61,553 nt of DNA, from NCBI GenBank assembly GCA_945878525.1, contig CAMCTU010000003.1, positions 1 to 61,553 of the forward strand. Reading direction: 5' to 3'. This document shows positions 36,770 to 46,414 of this stretch, piece after piece. The notes under the pieces are model-generated. The model was not told the origin of the DNA. It ran no database searches and was given only the letters and a program-made list of their open reading frames with translations. The DNA is from Sphingobacterium thalpophilum (GTDB lineage: Bacteria; Bacteroidota; Bacteroidia; Sphingobacteriales; Sphingobacteriaceae). A program made the position numbers and the translations under genes. Positions within the stretch are counted from its first letter, which is position 1. The number at the start of each line of letters is the position of its first letter.

Positions 36770-37183
36770 ATGAAAATACAGATAATTAACGGACCAAATT
36801 TAAATTTACTAGGCGTTCGTGAGAAATCTATCTACGGTGATAATAGCTTTGATTCTTATTTTGAGGAGTTAAAATCTAAGTATAGTTCAATTCAAATTGA
36901 CTATTTTCAAAGTAATGTTGAAGGTGAAATCATCAATAAATTGCATGAAGTTGGATTCAGTTATGATGGTATTATCTTGAATGGTGGAGGCTCTACTCAT
37001 ACTTCAGTAGCTATTTCTGATGCTATTGCAGCTATTAAAACTCCTGTTGTAGAAGTACATATCTCCAATATTTATTCACGTGAAGAATACCGGCATATTT
37101 CACTAACAGGAAAAAATTGCAAGGGTGTACTAACGGGTTTTGGACTTTCAGGTTATAAAATGGCTTTAGATAGTTTTTTTTAA
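36770..37183 (+). CDS. aroQ: Type II 3-dehydroquinate dehydratase
   Basis: Third shikimate-pathway step, 3-dehydroquinate to 3-dehydroshikimate. 137 residues, a normal type II subunit of the dodecamer. IINGPNLNLLGVREKSIYG holds the catalytic Arg and Tyr lid, DYFQSNVEGEIINKLHEVG and ILNGGGSTHTSVAISDAI follow (the usual NPG(A/G)YTHTS appears as NGGGSTHTS), and VEVHISNIYSREEYRHIS has the catalytic His region. Its final 18 bp overlap the end of the convergent glycosyltransferase gene. Confidence 0.93.
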   Translation: MKIQIINGPNLNLLGVREKSIYGDNSFDSYFEELKSKYSSIQIDYFQSNVEGEIINKLHEVGFSYDGIILNGGGSTHTSVAISDAIAAIKTPVVEVHISNIYSREEYRHISLTGKNCKGVLTGFGLSGYKMALDSFF

Positions 37184-38194
37184 ACTACTGAACGTTTTTT
37201 TCTTTCTGATAAAATATTCCCAGACAATACTTACTTTGTAAAATCCCGCCGAATTAAATTTTGACTTATTGATTTCACCGGCCTTTTTGATATTTTTAAA
37301 AAGATGAGCGAAAAAATAAAAATGTGCCTTGGATATCGCCAAAGCATTTTGGGGTTTACCATCAACTAAATATTTAATTAAGGAAAGTAAATCAAGCCAG
37401 AAACGTATAAAAATAATCAGAAATGCATTTACTGAGTTTAGATTTTTTTGAAGCATGACAAGGTTATTCCTGAAATTTAAAAACGTTTTAAAGGGACTTT
37501 CTGCATTCAATGTACCACCTCCAACATGAAATACTTTTGATTTCGGACAAAAAACAATCTTATAGCCCAGGTTCTTGAGTCGCCAACAAAGATCAATTTC
37601 TTCCATATGGGCAAAGAAATCAGGATCAAATCCACCAGTTTCTAACCAATATTTACGTTTTATAAAGAAAGCAGCACCTGAAGCCCAAAAGATTTCAGAC
37701 GAATCATCATACTGTTCCAAGTCTTCTTCAACGGTATCAAATATTCTACCTCTGCAAAACGGATAGCCCAGAGCATCCAGATAACCGCCGGCAGCACCAG
37801 CATATTCAAAATTGTTCCTTTTAGAGTAGGATAGAATCTTAGGTTGTGCAACTGCAATATTGATGTCAGATTCCATAAAATCAATTACCGGTTCTATCCA
37901 GTTAGATGAAACCTCAACATCCGAATTAAGCAAAATAAAATACTCAAAATCGAGCAAAGCTATCACTCTGTTATAACCCTCAGCAAAACCATAATTCTTA
38001 TCGTTTTGAATTAAACTTACAAGGGGATAATTGCTTTGAAGAAATTCAACTGATTGATCTGTTGAAGCATTATCAGCGACAATTATTTTAAGTCCTGGAT
38101 AGGTACTGGCAATTACAGAGGGAAGAAAGCTTTCCAGAAAGTTTCGTCCATTCCAGTTAAGAATTACTACTGCTACTCTGGGGCTTTTAGACAT
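37166..38194 (-). CDS. Glycosyltransferase family 2
   Basis: 342 residues. The GT-A fold is evident from VVILNWNGRNFLESFLPSV, IIVADNASTDQSVEFL and YFILLNSDVEV (the metal-binding Asp motif), followed by ASGAAFFIKRKYW and FFAHMEEIDLCWRLKNLGYK (acceptor/catalytic ED motif). The C-terminal 80 residues are helical and basic with one hydrophobic stretch (VNAFLIIFIRFWLDLLSLI) that likely associates with the membrane. It resembles rhamnosyl/galactofuranosyl-type GT2 enzymes of cell-surface glycan synthesis. It overlaps the upstream acyltransferase gene by 8 bp and the convergent aroQ by 18 bp. Confidence 0.88.
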   Translation of the reverse strand: MSKSPRVAVVILNWNGRNFLESFLPSVIASTYPGLKIIVADNASTDQSVEFLQSNYPLVSLIQNDKNYGFAEGYNRVIALLDFEYFILLNSDVEVSSNWIEPVIDFMESDINIAVAQPKILSYSKRNNFEYAGAAGGYLDALGYPFCRGRIFDTVEEDLEQYDDSSEIFWASGAAFFIKRKYWLETGGFDPDFFAHMEEIDLCWRLKNLGYKIVFCPKSKVFHVGGGTLNAESPFKTFLNFRNNLVMLQKNLNSVNAFLIIFIRFWLDLLSLIKYLVDGKPQNALAISKAHFYFFAHLFKNIKKAGEINKSKFNSAGFYKVSIVWEYFIRKKKTFSSLKKTI

Positions 38195-39071
38195 TTTTTA
38201 AATTACTTGAACTAAATTTCCATCTTCTGTGTGACCATAACCAGAATTCCGGATGAATCCGGATATTTTTCTCAAGCTCTTTGATATGAGCCTGAGTAAC
38301 TTCATGTTCTATGGTATTTTCTGGATTTTGAATTAATGATTTAACAAAGCATTCATAATAACCTCTTTTTATTCTATTTATGCTAAAATATACTACTGGA
38401 TTATTCAGCTTTAGAGCAATTTTTTCCACCCCCAAAAACACAGCAGTCTGTTGGTTCAAAAAGGTGGTAAAGTAATGAGATTCTTCGCGGGTTGGTGTTT
38501 GATCACCAATAAGAACAAGCACACTAGGCTCATTTTTGTACTCAATTACTTTCCTTAATGTAAGTTTCATTGGAACCATTATTGATCCAAAACGGGATCT
38601 CATGGAATTCATCAGCATTTCAAAACGCTTATCTGATAAAGGCTTATACACAACAAGTACTTTATCTTTTATTTCGAGTCCTGTAGCAAGGGGACCCCAT
38701 TCCCAATTACCATAATGTCCCGAAACAGCAATCACTGATTTGCCATTTTGAAGGTGCTTTTTTAGAATCTCTATGTTTTTAAAAACGAACCTTTTTTTGA
38801 TCTCCTTCGCACTGATTGTTAATGTTTTAATTGATTCAAACATTAAATCTGCTAGATATCGGTAAAATCGTTTCTCTATCAGTTCAATTTCAGATCTCGA
38901 TTTTTCAGGGAATGAATTTAAGAGGTTAGTCAAGACAACTTTTCTTCTGTATTTAAAAACATAATATAAAATTCCATACAGAATATCTGATAAGAAATAG
39001 AGAACAGGAAACGGAAGGAGAGAAAGGAGATATAAGATGGAGGCTGTAAATCGGTAGGTAATTAGATTCAT
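38187..39071 (-). CDS. LpxL/HtrB-family lipid acyltransferase
   Basis: 294 residues. N-terminal membrane helix (YLLSLLPFPVLYFLSDILYG) then an acyltransferase domain with the catalytic HxxxxE-type segment SGHYGNWEWGP, followed by VVYKPLSDKRFEMLMNSMR, VLIGDQTPTREESHYFTTF and PEFWLWSHRRWK at the C-terminus, all typical of lipid A secondary (lauroyl/myristoyl) acyltransferases. It would add a secondary acyl chain to lipid A at the inner membrane. The glycosyltransferase gene overlaps its 3' end, suggesting joint work on the outer surface. Confidence 0.9.
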   Translation of the reverse strand: MNLITYRFTASILYLLSLLPFPVLYFLSDILYGILYYVFKYRRKVVLTNLLNSFPEKSRSEIELIEKRFYRYLADLMFESIKTLTISAKEIKKRFVFKNIEILKKHLQNGKSVIAVSGHYGNWEWGPLATGLEIKDKVLVVYKPLSDKRFEMLMNSMRSRFGSIMVPMKLTLRKVIEYKNEPSVLVLIGDQTPTREESHYFTTFLNQQTAVFLGVEKIALKLNNPVVYFSINRIKRGYYECFVKSLIQNPENTIEHEVTQAHIKELEKNIRIHPEFWLWSHRRWKFSSSNLKNV

Positions 39072-39188
39072 TAAGAATTGAATAAGCTGTTTAGAATAAA
39101 ATATTCATTGCCTGTTAATAATTACGTCATTGCAGCAAACCGTTTAATTACTAATATTGGAAAAATATTTGCAAACTTAACTTAAACG

Positions 39189-39803
39189 ATGGAAAAAGGT
39201 GCTATTTTCCCTTTATTTTATCTTCCTTCTATTGAGTACTTCAGTAAATTACTAAAGTATAAAGATACTTTGCTAATTGAAAATTCTGAAAATTTCCTGA
39301 AACAAAGCTATCGAAACAGAGCTGTAATCCACTCTCCTAATGGTGCATTAGACTTAATTGTTCCTGTTATCAAGGGTTCTAAAAACCATACTATTGTCAA
39401 GGATGTTAAAATAAGTTATGACTTTAAATGGCAAAGACTTCATTGGAAGAGTTTAGAAACATCATATAGAAGCTCGGCTTATTTCGAATATTACGAAGAT
39501 GATCTGATTAGGTTTTATGAAAAGAAATGGGAATTTCTTTTCGATTACAATGAGGAATTACTGCAGCTGTTAACCCGTTTCCTTAAAATAAGCATTGAAT
39601 ATAACTATACTAATAATTACCAGCTACCTGATCCCAAACTGGATGATTACAGAGAAAATATACATCCAAAACGCGTTTCTGATCTCAGTTTTAAACAATA
39701 CTTTCAGGTTTTTGAAGAAAGGAATGGGTTTTTACCTAATTTGAGCGTTATTGATCTCATTTTTAATCAGGGACCACAAAGTATTAAGTATCTTCAAGCA
39801 TGA
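39189..39803 (+). CDS. WbqC-like family protein
   Basis: 204 residues of the WbqC family: FPLFYLPSIEYFSKLLKY at the N-terminus, FLKQSYRNRAVIHSPNGALDL (split), LIVPVIKG, and LHWKSLETSYRSSAYFEYY(EDDL). Family members occur in polysaccharide loci and are proposed to act on sugar nucleotides or amino-sugar acylation, without a proven reaction. No signal peptide. It overlaps corA by 4 bp (ATGA). A degenerate -7-like box (AATATTTG) lies about 20 nt upstream of its ATG. Confidence 0.85.
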   Translation: MEKGAIFPLFYLPSIEYFSKLLKYKDTLLIENSENFLKQSYRNRAVIHSPNGALDLIVPVIKGSKNHTIVKDVKISYDFKWQRLHWKSLETSYRSSAYFEYYEDDLIRFYEKKWEFLFDYNEELLQLLTRFLKISIEYNYTNNYQLPDPKLDDYRENIHPKRVSDLSFKQYFQVFEERNGFLPNLSVIDLIFNQGPQSIKYLQA

Positions 39804-40924
39804 CCAGGATTCGAAGAATAAGTTTAAAATCCAAAAAATATGTTCCAATATCCGGGACAAGTCCTGGATCCATTCAACTTTATGAAGGTGCGTTAAAGCC
39901 CAGAATTACTATACATTCTTTTAAATCAAATGAATATCATATAAAGGCAGTTAATTCCTGTGAAGAAATAGATATGGAGCTTGAATCTTATCCGGAATTT
40001 AATTTCTGGATAGATATTCGTGGAATTGGAGATATCAAACTTCTGGAATATCTTCAAAATAAATTCAGCATCAATAAGCTGTTGATGGAGGATATTACAG
40101 ACTGCCGGCAAAGACCAAAGCTTGATGAGTACAGTGATCTTCTGTTTATTGTAAGCAGAAATATGTACGTTAATGAGAATCTGGAGATTGAAAATGATCA
40201 GGTATCATTTATTTTATTGCCTCATGTGCTGATCAGTTTTCAGGAAAGCTATTCTTTAACCTTTGAGCCTGTGATAAACCGTTTGAAGGGAGGAAATGGA
40301 AATATCCGGACAGGGGAGACCTCCTATTTATTATATGCATTAATTGATGTTATTGTAGATAATTATTTCAGACTGATTTATAAATTAGGTGATGAACTGG
40401 AAACAATTGAGCAGCTTTTATACCGTAGGGCTGACAAAGCACTCATGTTTCAAACCCAAAATATTAAAAGGGAAATGATTACGATTCGAAGGGCTGTATG
40501 GCCAGAACGTGATAAAATAAATGATATGATCAGAAGTGAATCCGGCTTAATCAATAAAATAACCAAAACTTTTTTGAGAGATACCTATGATCACTGCATG
40601 CAGATAATTGATCTTGTTGAAAGTTATAAAGATCTGACAACCAGTCTTGTAGATATGAACTTATCACTAATAAGTCACAGGATGAATGAAATCATGAAAG
40701 TATTGACGATCATATCATCCATTTTTATCCCACTCACTTTTATTGCCGGAATATATGGGATGAATTTTGCAAAGCAAGACCCATTAACAGGTAAAATGCT
40801 TAACAGTAATATGCCAGAGCTATATATGGAGCACGGATATGAGTATACTATGCTTGGAATGCTACTAATTGCAATCTTTCAATTGGTTTACTTCTGGCGT
40901 AAAGGCTGGCTTAATAAAAGTTGA
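39800..40924 (+). CDS. corA: CorA-type magnesium/cobalt channel
   Basis: 374 residues. Large cytoplasmic N-domain (FNFWIDIRGIGDIKLLEYLQ, LLMEDITDCRQRPKLDEYSD) and two C-terminal helices (VLTIISSIFIPLTFIAGIYG and YTMLGMLLIAIFQLVYFW) joined by the selectivity signature YGMNF. It forms a pentameric Mg2+ channel. The extra N-terminal stretch (residues 1-35) is basic. Coupled by a 4-bp overlap to wbqC. An MgtE homologue follows 99 bp downstream from its own promoter, so two unrelated Mg2+ channels lie side by side. Confidence 0.92.
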   Translation: MTRIRRISLKSKKYVPISGTSPGSIQLYEGALKPRITIHSFKSNEYHIKAVNSCEEIDMELESYPEFNFWIDIRGIGDIKLLEYLQNKFSINKLLMEDITDCRQRPKLDEYSDLLFIVSRNMYVNENLEIENDQVSFILLPHVLISFQESYSLTFEPVINRLKGGNGNIRTGETSYLLYALIDVIVDNYFRLIYKLGDELETIEQLLYRRADKALMFQTQNIKREMITIRRAVWPERDKINDMIRSESGLINKITKTFLRDTYDHCMQIIDLVESYKDLTTSLVDMNLSLISHRMNEIMKVLTIISSIFIPLTFIAGIYGMNFAKQDPLTGKMLNSNMPELYMEHGYEYTMLGMLLIAIFQLVYFWRKGWLNKS

Positions 40925-41012
40925 TTATATTAAAGTACAAGAGAGATATTTCTAATTTTAAATTCCCTTGTCCTTAAAAGACAAAATCTGGTCATTTCTC
41001 AACTCCATTTCC

Positions 41013-41020
41013 TACTTTTG
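41013..41020 (+). promoter_or_regulatory. -7 promoter box of mgtE
   Basis: TACTTTTG, a perfect TAnnTTTG match; a TCTG 22 nt upstream is a near -33. The box ends 3 nt before the mgtE ATG (41024), so the transcript should start at or next to the start codon. The alternative TTG start at 41018 is part of the box. Confidence 0.55.
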
Positions 41021-41023
41021 TAT

Positions 41024-42373
41024 ATGCAGTCTTTCGAATTAGATAAAACAGATCTTGTAAAGATAAAGCGGGCTCTTGAGGAAGATGACTTGGTTTTAAA
41101 AGAGCTTATTTCCGAATATCATACTTCAGAGATAGCCATACTTTTTGAAAGCTTATCTCAAGAATCCAGAGAGCGCATAATTAGCATTTTACCGGCAGAA
41201 CTTGCTTCTGAAGTAATTTCCGAAATGGATGCAGAGTTTCATCCGGAAAAATTACTTGAAAATCTCGATCCAGATCGGCGTTCAGAAATTGTAGAAGAGC
41301 TTGATTATGATGATGCAACAGATATTATTAGTCAGTTACCAGAAGAGCAACAACAAGAAATACTTTTGGGCCTCGATGAGGAAGATGCCTCTAATATCCG
41401 AAATCTCTTAAAATACGAAGAAGATACCGCCGGGGGCTTGATGAACACCCAGGTAATAAAAATCAATGAAAGTCTTCAAAAAAAGGATGCGCTTGAGGAA
41501 ATAATCCGCCAGTCGGAGGAAATGGAAGAGTTTTATACTATTAATGTAATTGACAATGATAATATTTTAAAAGGAATTGTTTCATTAAAGGATTTAATAA
41601 AAGCCAGAAACAATGTTTATATAAGTCAATTAATAATTTCTGATTTTGTATTTGTTAAAGCCGATACAGATCAGGAAGAAGTTGCAAAGTTAATTTCTCA
41701 ATATAATCTTACCAGTATTCCTGTTGTTGATGATCAGATGCATCTTCTTGGCCGAATTACATTTGATGATGTGATCGATGTGATGGAGGAGGAGAATACT
41801 GAAGATATCCTGAAGATCTCTGGTGTATCTGAGGATGAAGAACTTGCAGGTAACTGGAAAGAAGCAGTAAAAAGCCGTTTACCATGGCTGGTATTGAATC
41901 TTGGTACTGCCTTTCTTGCAGCTTCGATCATTCGATATTACGATAGTACTATAGCAGGTTTAGGTTTACTGGCAGGTTATATGGTGATAATAGCAGGAAT
42001 GGGTGGAAATGCTGCCACTCAGGCACTTGCTGTAACAGTTAGGCGTATCTCACTAAATGATTTAACTGATAACCAGGCTTACAGAACAGTATTAAAGGAA
42101 TTTACTGTAGGATTGATCAACGGAGCAGTAATTGGCTGTGTTGTCTTCATATTTGCATTGCTCTATGACCAGAACGCAATGTTGGGTCTTGTCATTTTTT
42201 TTGCAATGACCGGCAACCTTATTATTGCTGGAATTTCGGGTTCAGCAATTCCATTAATTCTCAAAAGGGTGGGGATTGACCCTGCAGTAGCTTCATCTAT
42301 AATTATCACAACATTTACTGATGTTTTTGGTTTCTTATTACTTTTAGGCTTGGCTAGTAATTTGATTCTTTGA
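41024..42373 (+). CDS. mgtE: MgtE-type magnesium channel
   Basis: 450 residues: N-terminal MgtE_N superhelical domain (LLENLDPDRRSEIVEELDYD, ISQLPEEQQQEILLGL), two CBS domains (about residues 135-255: LEEIIRQSEEMEEFYTINVI, SIPVVDDQMHLLGRITFDDV), a connecting helix and five membrane helices from WLVLNLGTAFLAASII onward, with the pore sequence AGMGGNAATQALAV. MgtE closes when cytosolic Mg2+ binds the CBS/N domains. The ATG at 41024 is chosen because the TTG six bases upstream is part of the -7 promoter box. Confidence 0.93.
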   Translation: MQSFELDKTDLVKIKRALEEDDLVLKELISEYHTSEIAILFESLSQESRERIISILPAELASEVISEMDAEFHPEKLLENLDPDRRSEIVEELDYDDATDIISQLPEEQQQEILLGLDEEDASNIRNLLKYEEDTAGGLMNTQVIKINESLQKKDALEEIIRQSEEMEEFYTINVIDNDNILKGIVSLKDLIKARNNVYISQLIISDFVFVKADTDQEEVAKLISQYNLTSIPVVDDQMHLLGRITFDDVIDVMEEENTEDILKISGVSEDEELAGNWKEAVKSRLPWLVLNLGTAFLAASIIRYYDSTIAGLGLLAGYMVIIAGMGGNAATQALAVTVRRISLNDLTDNQAYRTVLKEFTVGLINGAVIGCVVFIFALLYDQNAMLGLVIFFAMTGNLIIAGISGSAIPLILKRVGIDPAVASSIIITTFTDVFGFLLLLGLASNLIL

Positions 42374-42391
42374 TTTATATCATTTCCTTTT

Positions 42392-42419
42392 TTTGGCTGA
42401 TGATTTTATTATAGATTTG
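42392..42419 (+). promoter_or_regulatory. Promoter of bioB
   Basis: TTTG at 42392-42395, a 16-nt spacer and TAGATTTG at 42412-42419 fit the Bacteroidota -33/-7 pattern; the predicted leader before ATG 42445 is about 22 nt. I see no BirA-type operator palindrome in it. Confidence 0.6.
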
Positions 42420-42444
42420 TCGTCAATAAAAAAAGCTCCTAAAT

Positions 42445-43440
42445 ATGACTGAGATCAGAAATAACTGGACTAAAGAAGAAATTGCAGAAATCTATAATAG
42501 TCCGCTACTCGATTTAATCTATCGCGCAGCAACTGTGCACAGAGAAAATAAGGATTATTCCGAAGTACAGATTAGCAGTCTTCTTTCTATAAAAACAGGA
42601 GGTTGTCCTGAGGACTGCGCTTATTGTCCTCAAGCTGCCAGATATCAGACTGATCTTGAAGTTCAGGCTCTTATGTCTGTTGAGCAAGTAACAGAAGCCG
42701 CAAAACAAGCTAAAGATGCTGGAGCTTCCCGTTTATGTATGGGAGCAGCCTGGAGGGAAGTAAGGGATAATCGGGATTTTGATCGAGTGATTGAAATGGT
42801 TAGTTCAGTTAACGCCCTTGATATGGAAGTTTGTTGCACACTTGGAATGCTGACAGAAGCACAGGCACAACGTTTAGCAGATGCCGGACTCTATGCTTAT
42901 AACCATAATCTCGACACTTCTGAGGATGATTATAAGCGCATTATAACGACGAGAACCTATGACGATCGCTTAAAAACAATTGATAATGCCCGGAAAGCCA
43001 AACTAACTGTTTGCAGCGGCGGAATTATCGGGCTGGGTGAAACGGTTAATGATCGAATTGCAATGTTAAAAACATTGTCAAATATGTCAAAACACCCAGA
43101 ATCAGTTCCGGTTAATGCACTTGTCCCGGTTAAGGGAACGCCATTAGCTGAACAACCCAGAGTTTCAGTTTGGGAAATGGTTAGAATGATTGCTACAGCA
43201 CGTGTTATTATGCCTAAAACCGTTGTAAGACTTTCGGCAGGTAGGACAGAAATGAGCTTGACAGACCAGGCTCTATGTTTTATGGCTGGAGCAAATTCAA
43301 TATTTGCGGGGGATAAATTACTAACTACCCCCAACCCGGCATTTAATGAAGATATGGAAATGTTTAAATTATTAGGTCTCAAGCCACGTGAAGCCTTCAA
43401 AAATGGTAGAGAAAACAAGAAAATTGAACAGGTTTTTTAA
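42445..43440 (+). CDS. bioB: Biotin synthase (radical SAM)
   Basis: Inserts sulfur into dethiobiotin. 331 residues. The radical SAM motif is Cys54-x3-Cys58-x2-Cys61 in [17 protein letters not shown]. The auxiliary cluster ligands are in VCCTLGML and the [16 protein letters not shown] block (Arg ligand), and YNHNLDTS is present. C-terminal [19 protein letters not shown] is conserved. A solitary bio gene; no bioA/D/F nearby. Its last 44 bp overlap the 3' end of the convergent FUSC gene. Confidence 0.95.
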   Translation: MTEIRNNWTKEEIAEIYNSPLLDLIYRAATVHRENKDYSEVQISSLLSIKTGGCPEDCAYCPQAARYQTDLEVQALMSVEQVTEAAKQAKDAGASRLCMGAAWREVRDNRDFDRVIEMVSSVNALDMEVCCTLGMLTEAQAQRLADAGLYAYNHNLDTSEDDYKRIITTRTYDDRLKTIDNARKAKLTVCSGGIIGLGETVNDRIAMLKTLSNMSKHPESVPVNALVPVKGTPLAEQPRVSVWEMVRMIATARVIMPKTVVRLSAGRTEMSLTDQALCFMAGANSIFAGDKLLTTPNPAFNEDMEMFKLLGLKPREAFKNGRENKKIEQVF

Positions 43441-45586
43441 TTGACATTAGTTTTTCTATTGAATTTTGATTTTGGATAAGTTTCTGAAGATCCAGTATCA
43501 ATTTATTAACAAGCTCAAGCTGCTCTGATAGTAAATTTGATTCATTTGAATTTTCACCAAAAGATTTTGAGTCATGTACTATCTCAAATTCTTCTAACTG
43601 GACATCTTTCATAGAATTAATTACTTCAGAGAAAGTATATAAAGACCTTCTAATCAATTTAATATGTGACTCGTTTATTGTTTGATTATTTTGCTGCTGA
43701 AGATTTGTTATTAGGTTAGCAGTATAAGATGAGAGCATATGGTTTAGTACAACAAAATTATGAAGTTCCTTGATGTTTTGTTGTTTACTTTTAGGTTCTG
43801 ATAGCATTCTCTGAAACGCACTTCCCAAATTGGCTGAACTAACATAAACATTCTTACGTACCAACTTATATGCTGTGATATCAAGAGTACCTCCTGAAAT
43901 CATGATGGCAACTTTTTGAAGATATTGATAATTTGAAATCATTACGTCCTGCATAAAGTCTTTAAATTGATTAGACTCCCAATTAGGTAGCACCAGATAA
44001 CTGGCAGACAAGGCTATGAATGATCCAATGAAAGTATCAATGATTCTTTCTTGGGCAATATTCATATTATTCTCACCCAGAAAACTGAATAGAATAAGAA
44101 TGTACGGTGTCATAAACAAGACACTAACAATATAATTTAATCTTTGAAAACTATATGATGCAATCATGAACGCAAGCAGAATTAGGAACAAGGCAGTTTT
44201 ATCCTTTATAAATATCAAAATAAGTGCGCCAGCTACTACACCAGCAATAGTACCAATAAGCCGTTCTATATTTCTTTGTTTTGTAAGACTGTATGCCGGT
44301 TTTAGCAAGACCAATATAGTTAAGAGTATCCAGTAACTGTGGTAGCCTACGGGAAACAGTTTTGAAACAAGAAATCCGATCAGACACATCAGTGCTACTC
44401 TAACAGAGTGCCGGAAAATGGATGACTTCTGACTTAGATTCTCTTTCAGAATCTTGAAATCAAAAGTTTGATGGGAAACGAATTTACTTAAATCGACCTC
44501 GCTTTTTAATTCCTTCCCTGAAAACTGTTTCTGATTAAAGTAAGTATATATTTTATCTACCCGACTAATCATATTTTTAACATTGATCAGAATTTTTTTA
44601 AGGACAAAAGCATTAGTTCCTGATTCTTCAACCTGGTCAATACACTTTTTTAAGATTTCGAGTTCGTATTTGAAGTCATTCAGTCGCTTTGGAATTTGAT
44701 TGCTAATAATATAATAACTGAGGTTTTCGAGTTCATCAGAAAGTTTAATAACAATTGCTTTGAATTCCTTCAATACACTCAACCTTCCAAAGGTTTTATG
44801 AAGGGTTCGGTAATCATAATGAGTTGCCATAGCTTGCTCAAACAGATCCACCACATCAAGAAACACAAGAATAAGGAGTCTTCCTACTAAGGTAGACTCC
44901 TTAACCATATATCTGGTCTTGAATAATAATTCTCTAACTGAGTTTTGTTGTTCATGTACAACAATCTGCTGAGAGATCAATTTTTTGTAATTTTCTTCAA
45001 AATCAGTTTCTTTATCATAAAAATCAGCCTTTAGCCTCACGTATTCGGCAACCACTCGAATACATTCTCCCATTGCCTGTTGAGCAAGTCTGTATGGTCT
45101 GATTTGAGATAATGAAAGACTTAGAAGCATGTACCATATTCCACCAGCCAAAATTAAGAGGGCATGACCCCATGTACCAGTAAATACTGTTGCATCCTGA
45201 TCTATAGAGAGTATCATTATTAGTAATGCAGCTGTTCCAATTGAGGATGCTCTGTTTCCATAAACAGAAAACATGGAATAAAGAAAACATAAAAAAATGA
45301 TTTCAAAGCCAAGAAGGATTGGGTACTTATTTAAATAGCCTGTTAAAAGGGTGGTGAGAAATATAAAAATGTTGCAGAAAATCATCCCATTGCGCTTATG
45401 ATTAATAGGTCCCTGATTATCTGCGATGCTAACACATACTGCACCTAATGAAATGGTTAATCCAATTTGAAGCTGATCTAAATGAAAAAAAACTAAAGAG
45501 GGGAGAAGAACACCAAATGTTATACGCAATCCTTCTGAAAAGTACTGACTGAAAATAAATGTTTTAATTTCCCGTGATTGCTTCAT
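43397..45586 (-). CDS. FUSC/YccS-family inner-membrane protein
   Basis: 729 residues from ATG 45586. Two hydrophobic blocks, each of several helices (N-terminal: [18 protein letters not shown] to [16 protein letters not shown]; middle: [20 protein letters not shown] to YLVLPNW), are separated by a roughly 220-residue cytoplasmic helical region and followed by a helical C-domain. This is the YccS/FUSC layout related to aromatic acid exporters and fusaric acid resistance proteins. Transported compound unknown. The frame extends to GTG 45610, but that codon is within the -7 box TATTTTTG, so I reject it. The 3' end overlaps bioB by 44 bp in the opposite direction. Confidence 0.87.
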   Translation of the reverse strand: MKQSREIKTFIFSQYFSEGLRITFGVLLPSLVFFHLDQLQIGLTISLGAVCVSIADNQGPINHKRNGMIFCNIFIFLTTLLTGYLNKYPILLGFEIIFLCFLYSMFSVYGNRASSIGTAALLIMILSIDQDATVFTGTWGHALLILAGGIWYMLLSLSLSQIRPYRLAQQAMGECIRVVAEYVRLKADFYDKETDFEENYKKLISQQIVVHEQQNSVRELLFKTRYMVKESTLVGRLLILVFLDVVDLFEQAMATHYDYRTLHKTFGRLSVLKEFKAIVIKLSDELENLSYYIISNQIPKRLNDFKYELEILKKCIDQVEESGTNAFVLKKILINVKNMISRVDKIYTYFNQKQFSGKELKSEVDLSKFVSHQTFDFKILKENLSQKSSIFRHSVRVALMCLIGFLVSKLFPVGYHSYWILLTILVLLKPAYSLTKQRNIERLIGTIAGVVAGALILIFIKDKTALFLILLAFMIASYSFQRLNYIVSVLFMTPYILILFSFLGENNMNIAQERIIDTFIGSFIALSASYLVLPNWESNQFKDFMQDVMISNYQYLQKVAIMISGGTLDITAYKLVRKNVYVSSANLGSAFQRMLSEPKSKQQNIKELHNFVVLNHMLSSYTANLITNLQQQNNQTINESHIKLIRRSLYTFSEVINSMKDVQLEEFEIVHDSKSFGENSNESNLLSEQLELVNKLILDLQKLIQNQNSIEKLMSIKKPVQFSCFLYHF

Positions 45587-45609
45587 TAATTCTAAAACTG
45601 AATGGTACA

Positions 45610-45617
45610 CAAAAATA
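45610..45617 (-). promoter_or_regulatory. -7 promoter box of the FUSC gene
   Basis: Minus-strand TATTTTTG, 23 nt before ATG 45586. It shows that the GTG at 45610 (inside the box) is not the start codon. Confidence 0.5.
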
Positions 45618-45802
45618 CCTAATCGGTTTGATTAAAGAATGACATATAAAATATAGTGAAACTGAATATTATAAAATAATATAATTATTGAGGTTTAATC
45701 AGGAAAAATTTAAATATGCTCCTATTACAATACAAAATGGAGAGCATGGTGAGTTGGCTAATCTTCCCAACGGTTTAGTTTAACAAAAAAATGCGGTATA
45801 AC

Positions 45803-45830
45803 AAAAAAAGCATGTCTTACGACATGCTTT
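45803..45830 (-). terminator. Intrinsic terminator of the cold-shock gene
   Basis: Minus strand: stem AAAGCATGTC / GACATGCTTT with a GTAA loop, running into a seven-T stretch. It lies 27 bp after the csp stop codon. The hairpin also has an A/T flank on the other side, so weak activity on the plus strand is possible. Confidence 0.8.
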
Positions 45831-45856
45831 TCTTTGTTAAAATGGTTTATGTTGAT

Positions 45857-46057
45857 TTAGTAAACAACTTTCACATTAACAGCGTTCAGGCCTTTTTTGC
45901 CACGCTCAACTTCGTATTGAACTTTATCGTTTTCACGAATTTGATCAATTAGACCAGATGAATGAACGAATACATCCTCATCACCTGATTCTGCGGGTAC
46001 GATGAACCCGAATCCCTTAGTTTCATTAAAAAACTTTACTGTACCTTCTTTTTGCAT
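45857..46057 (-). CDS. Cold-shock domain protein (CspA family)
   Basis: 66 residues, the size of a single CSD. RNA-binding motifs RNP1 (KGFGFI) and RNP2 (VFVH) are intact: GTVKFFNETKGFGFIVPAES, DEDVFVHSSGL, DKVQYEVERGKKGLNAVNV. The open frame extends 14 codons further upstream, but MQKEGTVKFF is the universal start. It acts as a single-strand RNA/DNA chaperone. The gene is monocistronic with its own terminator. The spacer upstream is long (over 200 bp to the next terminator) and could hold a cspA-type long leader, although I cannot see a defined structure. Confidence 0.95.
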   Translation of the reverse strand: MQKEGTVKFFNETKGFGFIVPAESGDEDVFVHSSGLIDQIRENDKVQYEVERGKKGLNAVNVKVVY

Positions 46058-46158
46058 TGTGTTATTAATTAATATAATCATAAAGGTAGTTAAAAACATT
46101 TAAAGATGAAATTATTTTTTCTATTGGCTGTCAAATTGTTCGGAAAGATCTTTTTGAT

Positions 46159-46229
46159 GCTATTAAGTGCTTTTATTAACATTTAAGGGCTTATTAACAT
46201 TATTATTTTGCAATTCGCGTAACGCGAAT
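46159..46229. promoter_or_regulatory. Palindrome and direct repeats upstream of the cold-shock gene
   Basis: In the 410-bp gap between csp and the TPR gene, a 17-bp inverted repeat ATTCGCGTAACGCGAAT (46213-46229) is the only GC-rich patch in an AT-rich stretch. Next to it, TTATTAACATT occurs twice with a period of 18 bp (about 46168-46196). Both lie 110-170 bp upstream of the csp start and look like protein-binding sites; no factor can be named. Confidence 0.4.
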
Positions 46230-46298
46230 ATTAATTATATATGTCTTATAATTAATATTATGTTAAATATATAGTTAAATAACTCAAAAGAATTAAAT

Positions 46299-46330
46299 AA
46301 AAAAGCCTAAATAGGAAACTGTTTAGGCTT
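46299..46330 (-). terminator. Second (duplicated) terminator hairpin behind the TPR gene
   Basis: Arms AAGCCTAAA and TTTAGGCTT around a ten-base centre; on the minus strand the hairpin is followed by a T-run (GGCTTTTTTATT). Product of the tandem duplication at 46271-46500. Confidence 0.75.
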
Positions 46331-46414
46331 ATGAATATACATCCTATCTATTTTACAAGTTCTCAAGCTTGGCAGAGATTTCTTAGATAGTTTAATAACC
46401 CAAAAGAATTAAAT

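Noticed and set aside
42957-43418. 153-codon frame antisense to bioB
   Set aside because: Opposite conserved BioB codons; a mirror frame with no independent support.
45690-45783. Plus-strand short frame reading FNQEKFKYAPITIQNGEHGE... in the spacer between FUSC and csp
   Set aside because: Protein-like composition but only about 30 codons, TTG start, no recognisable family and no flanking remnant; could be a relic but not supported.
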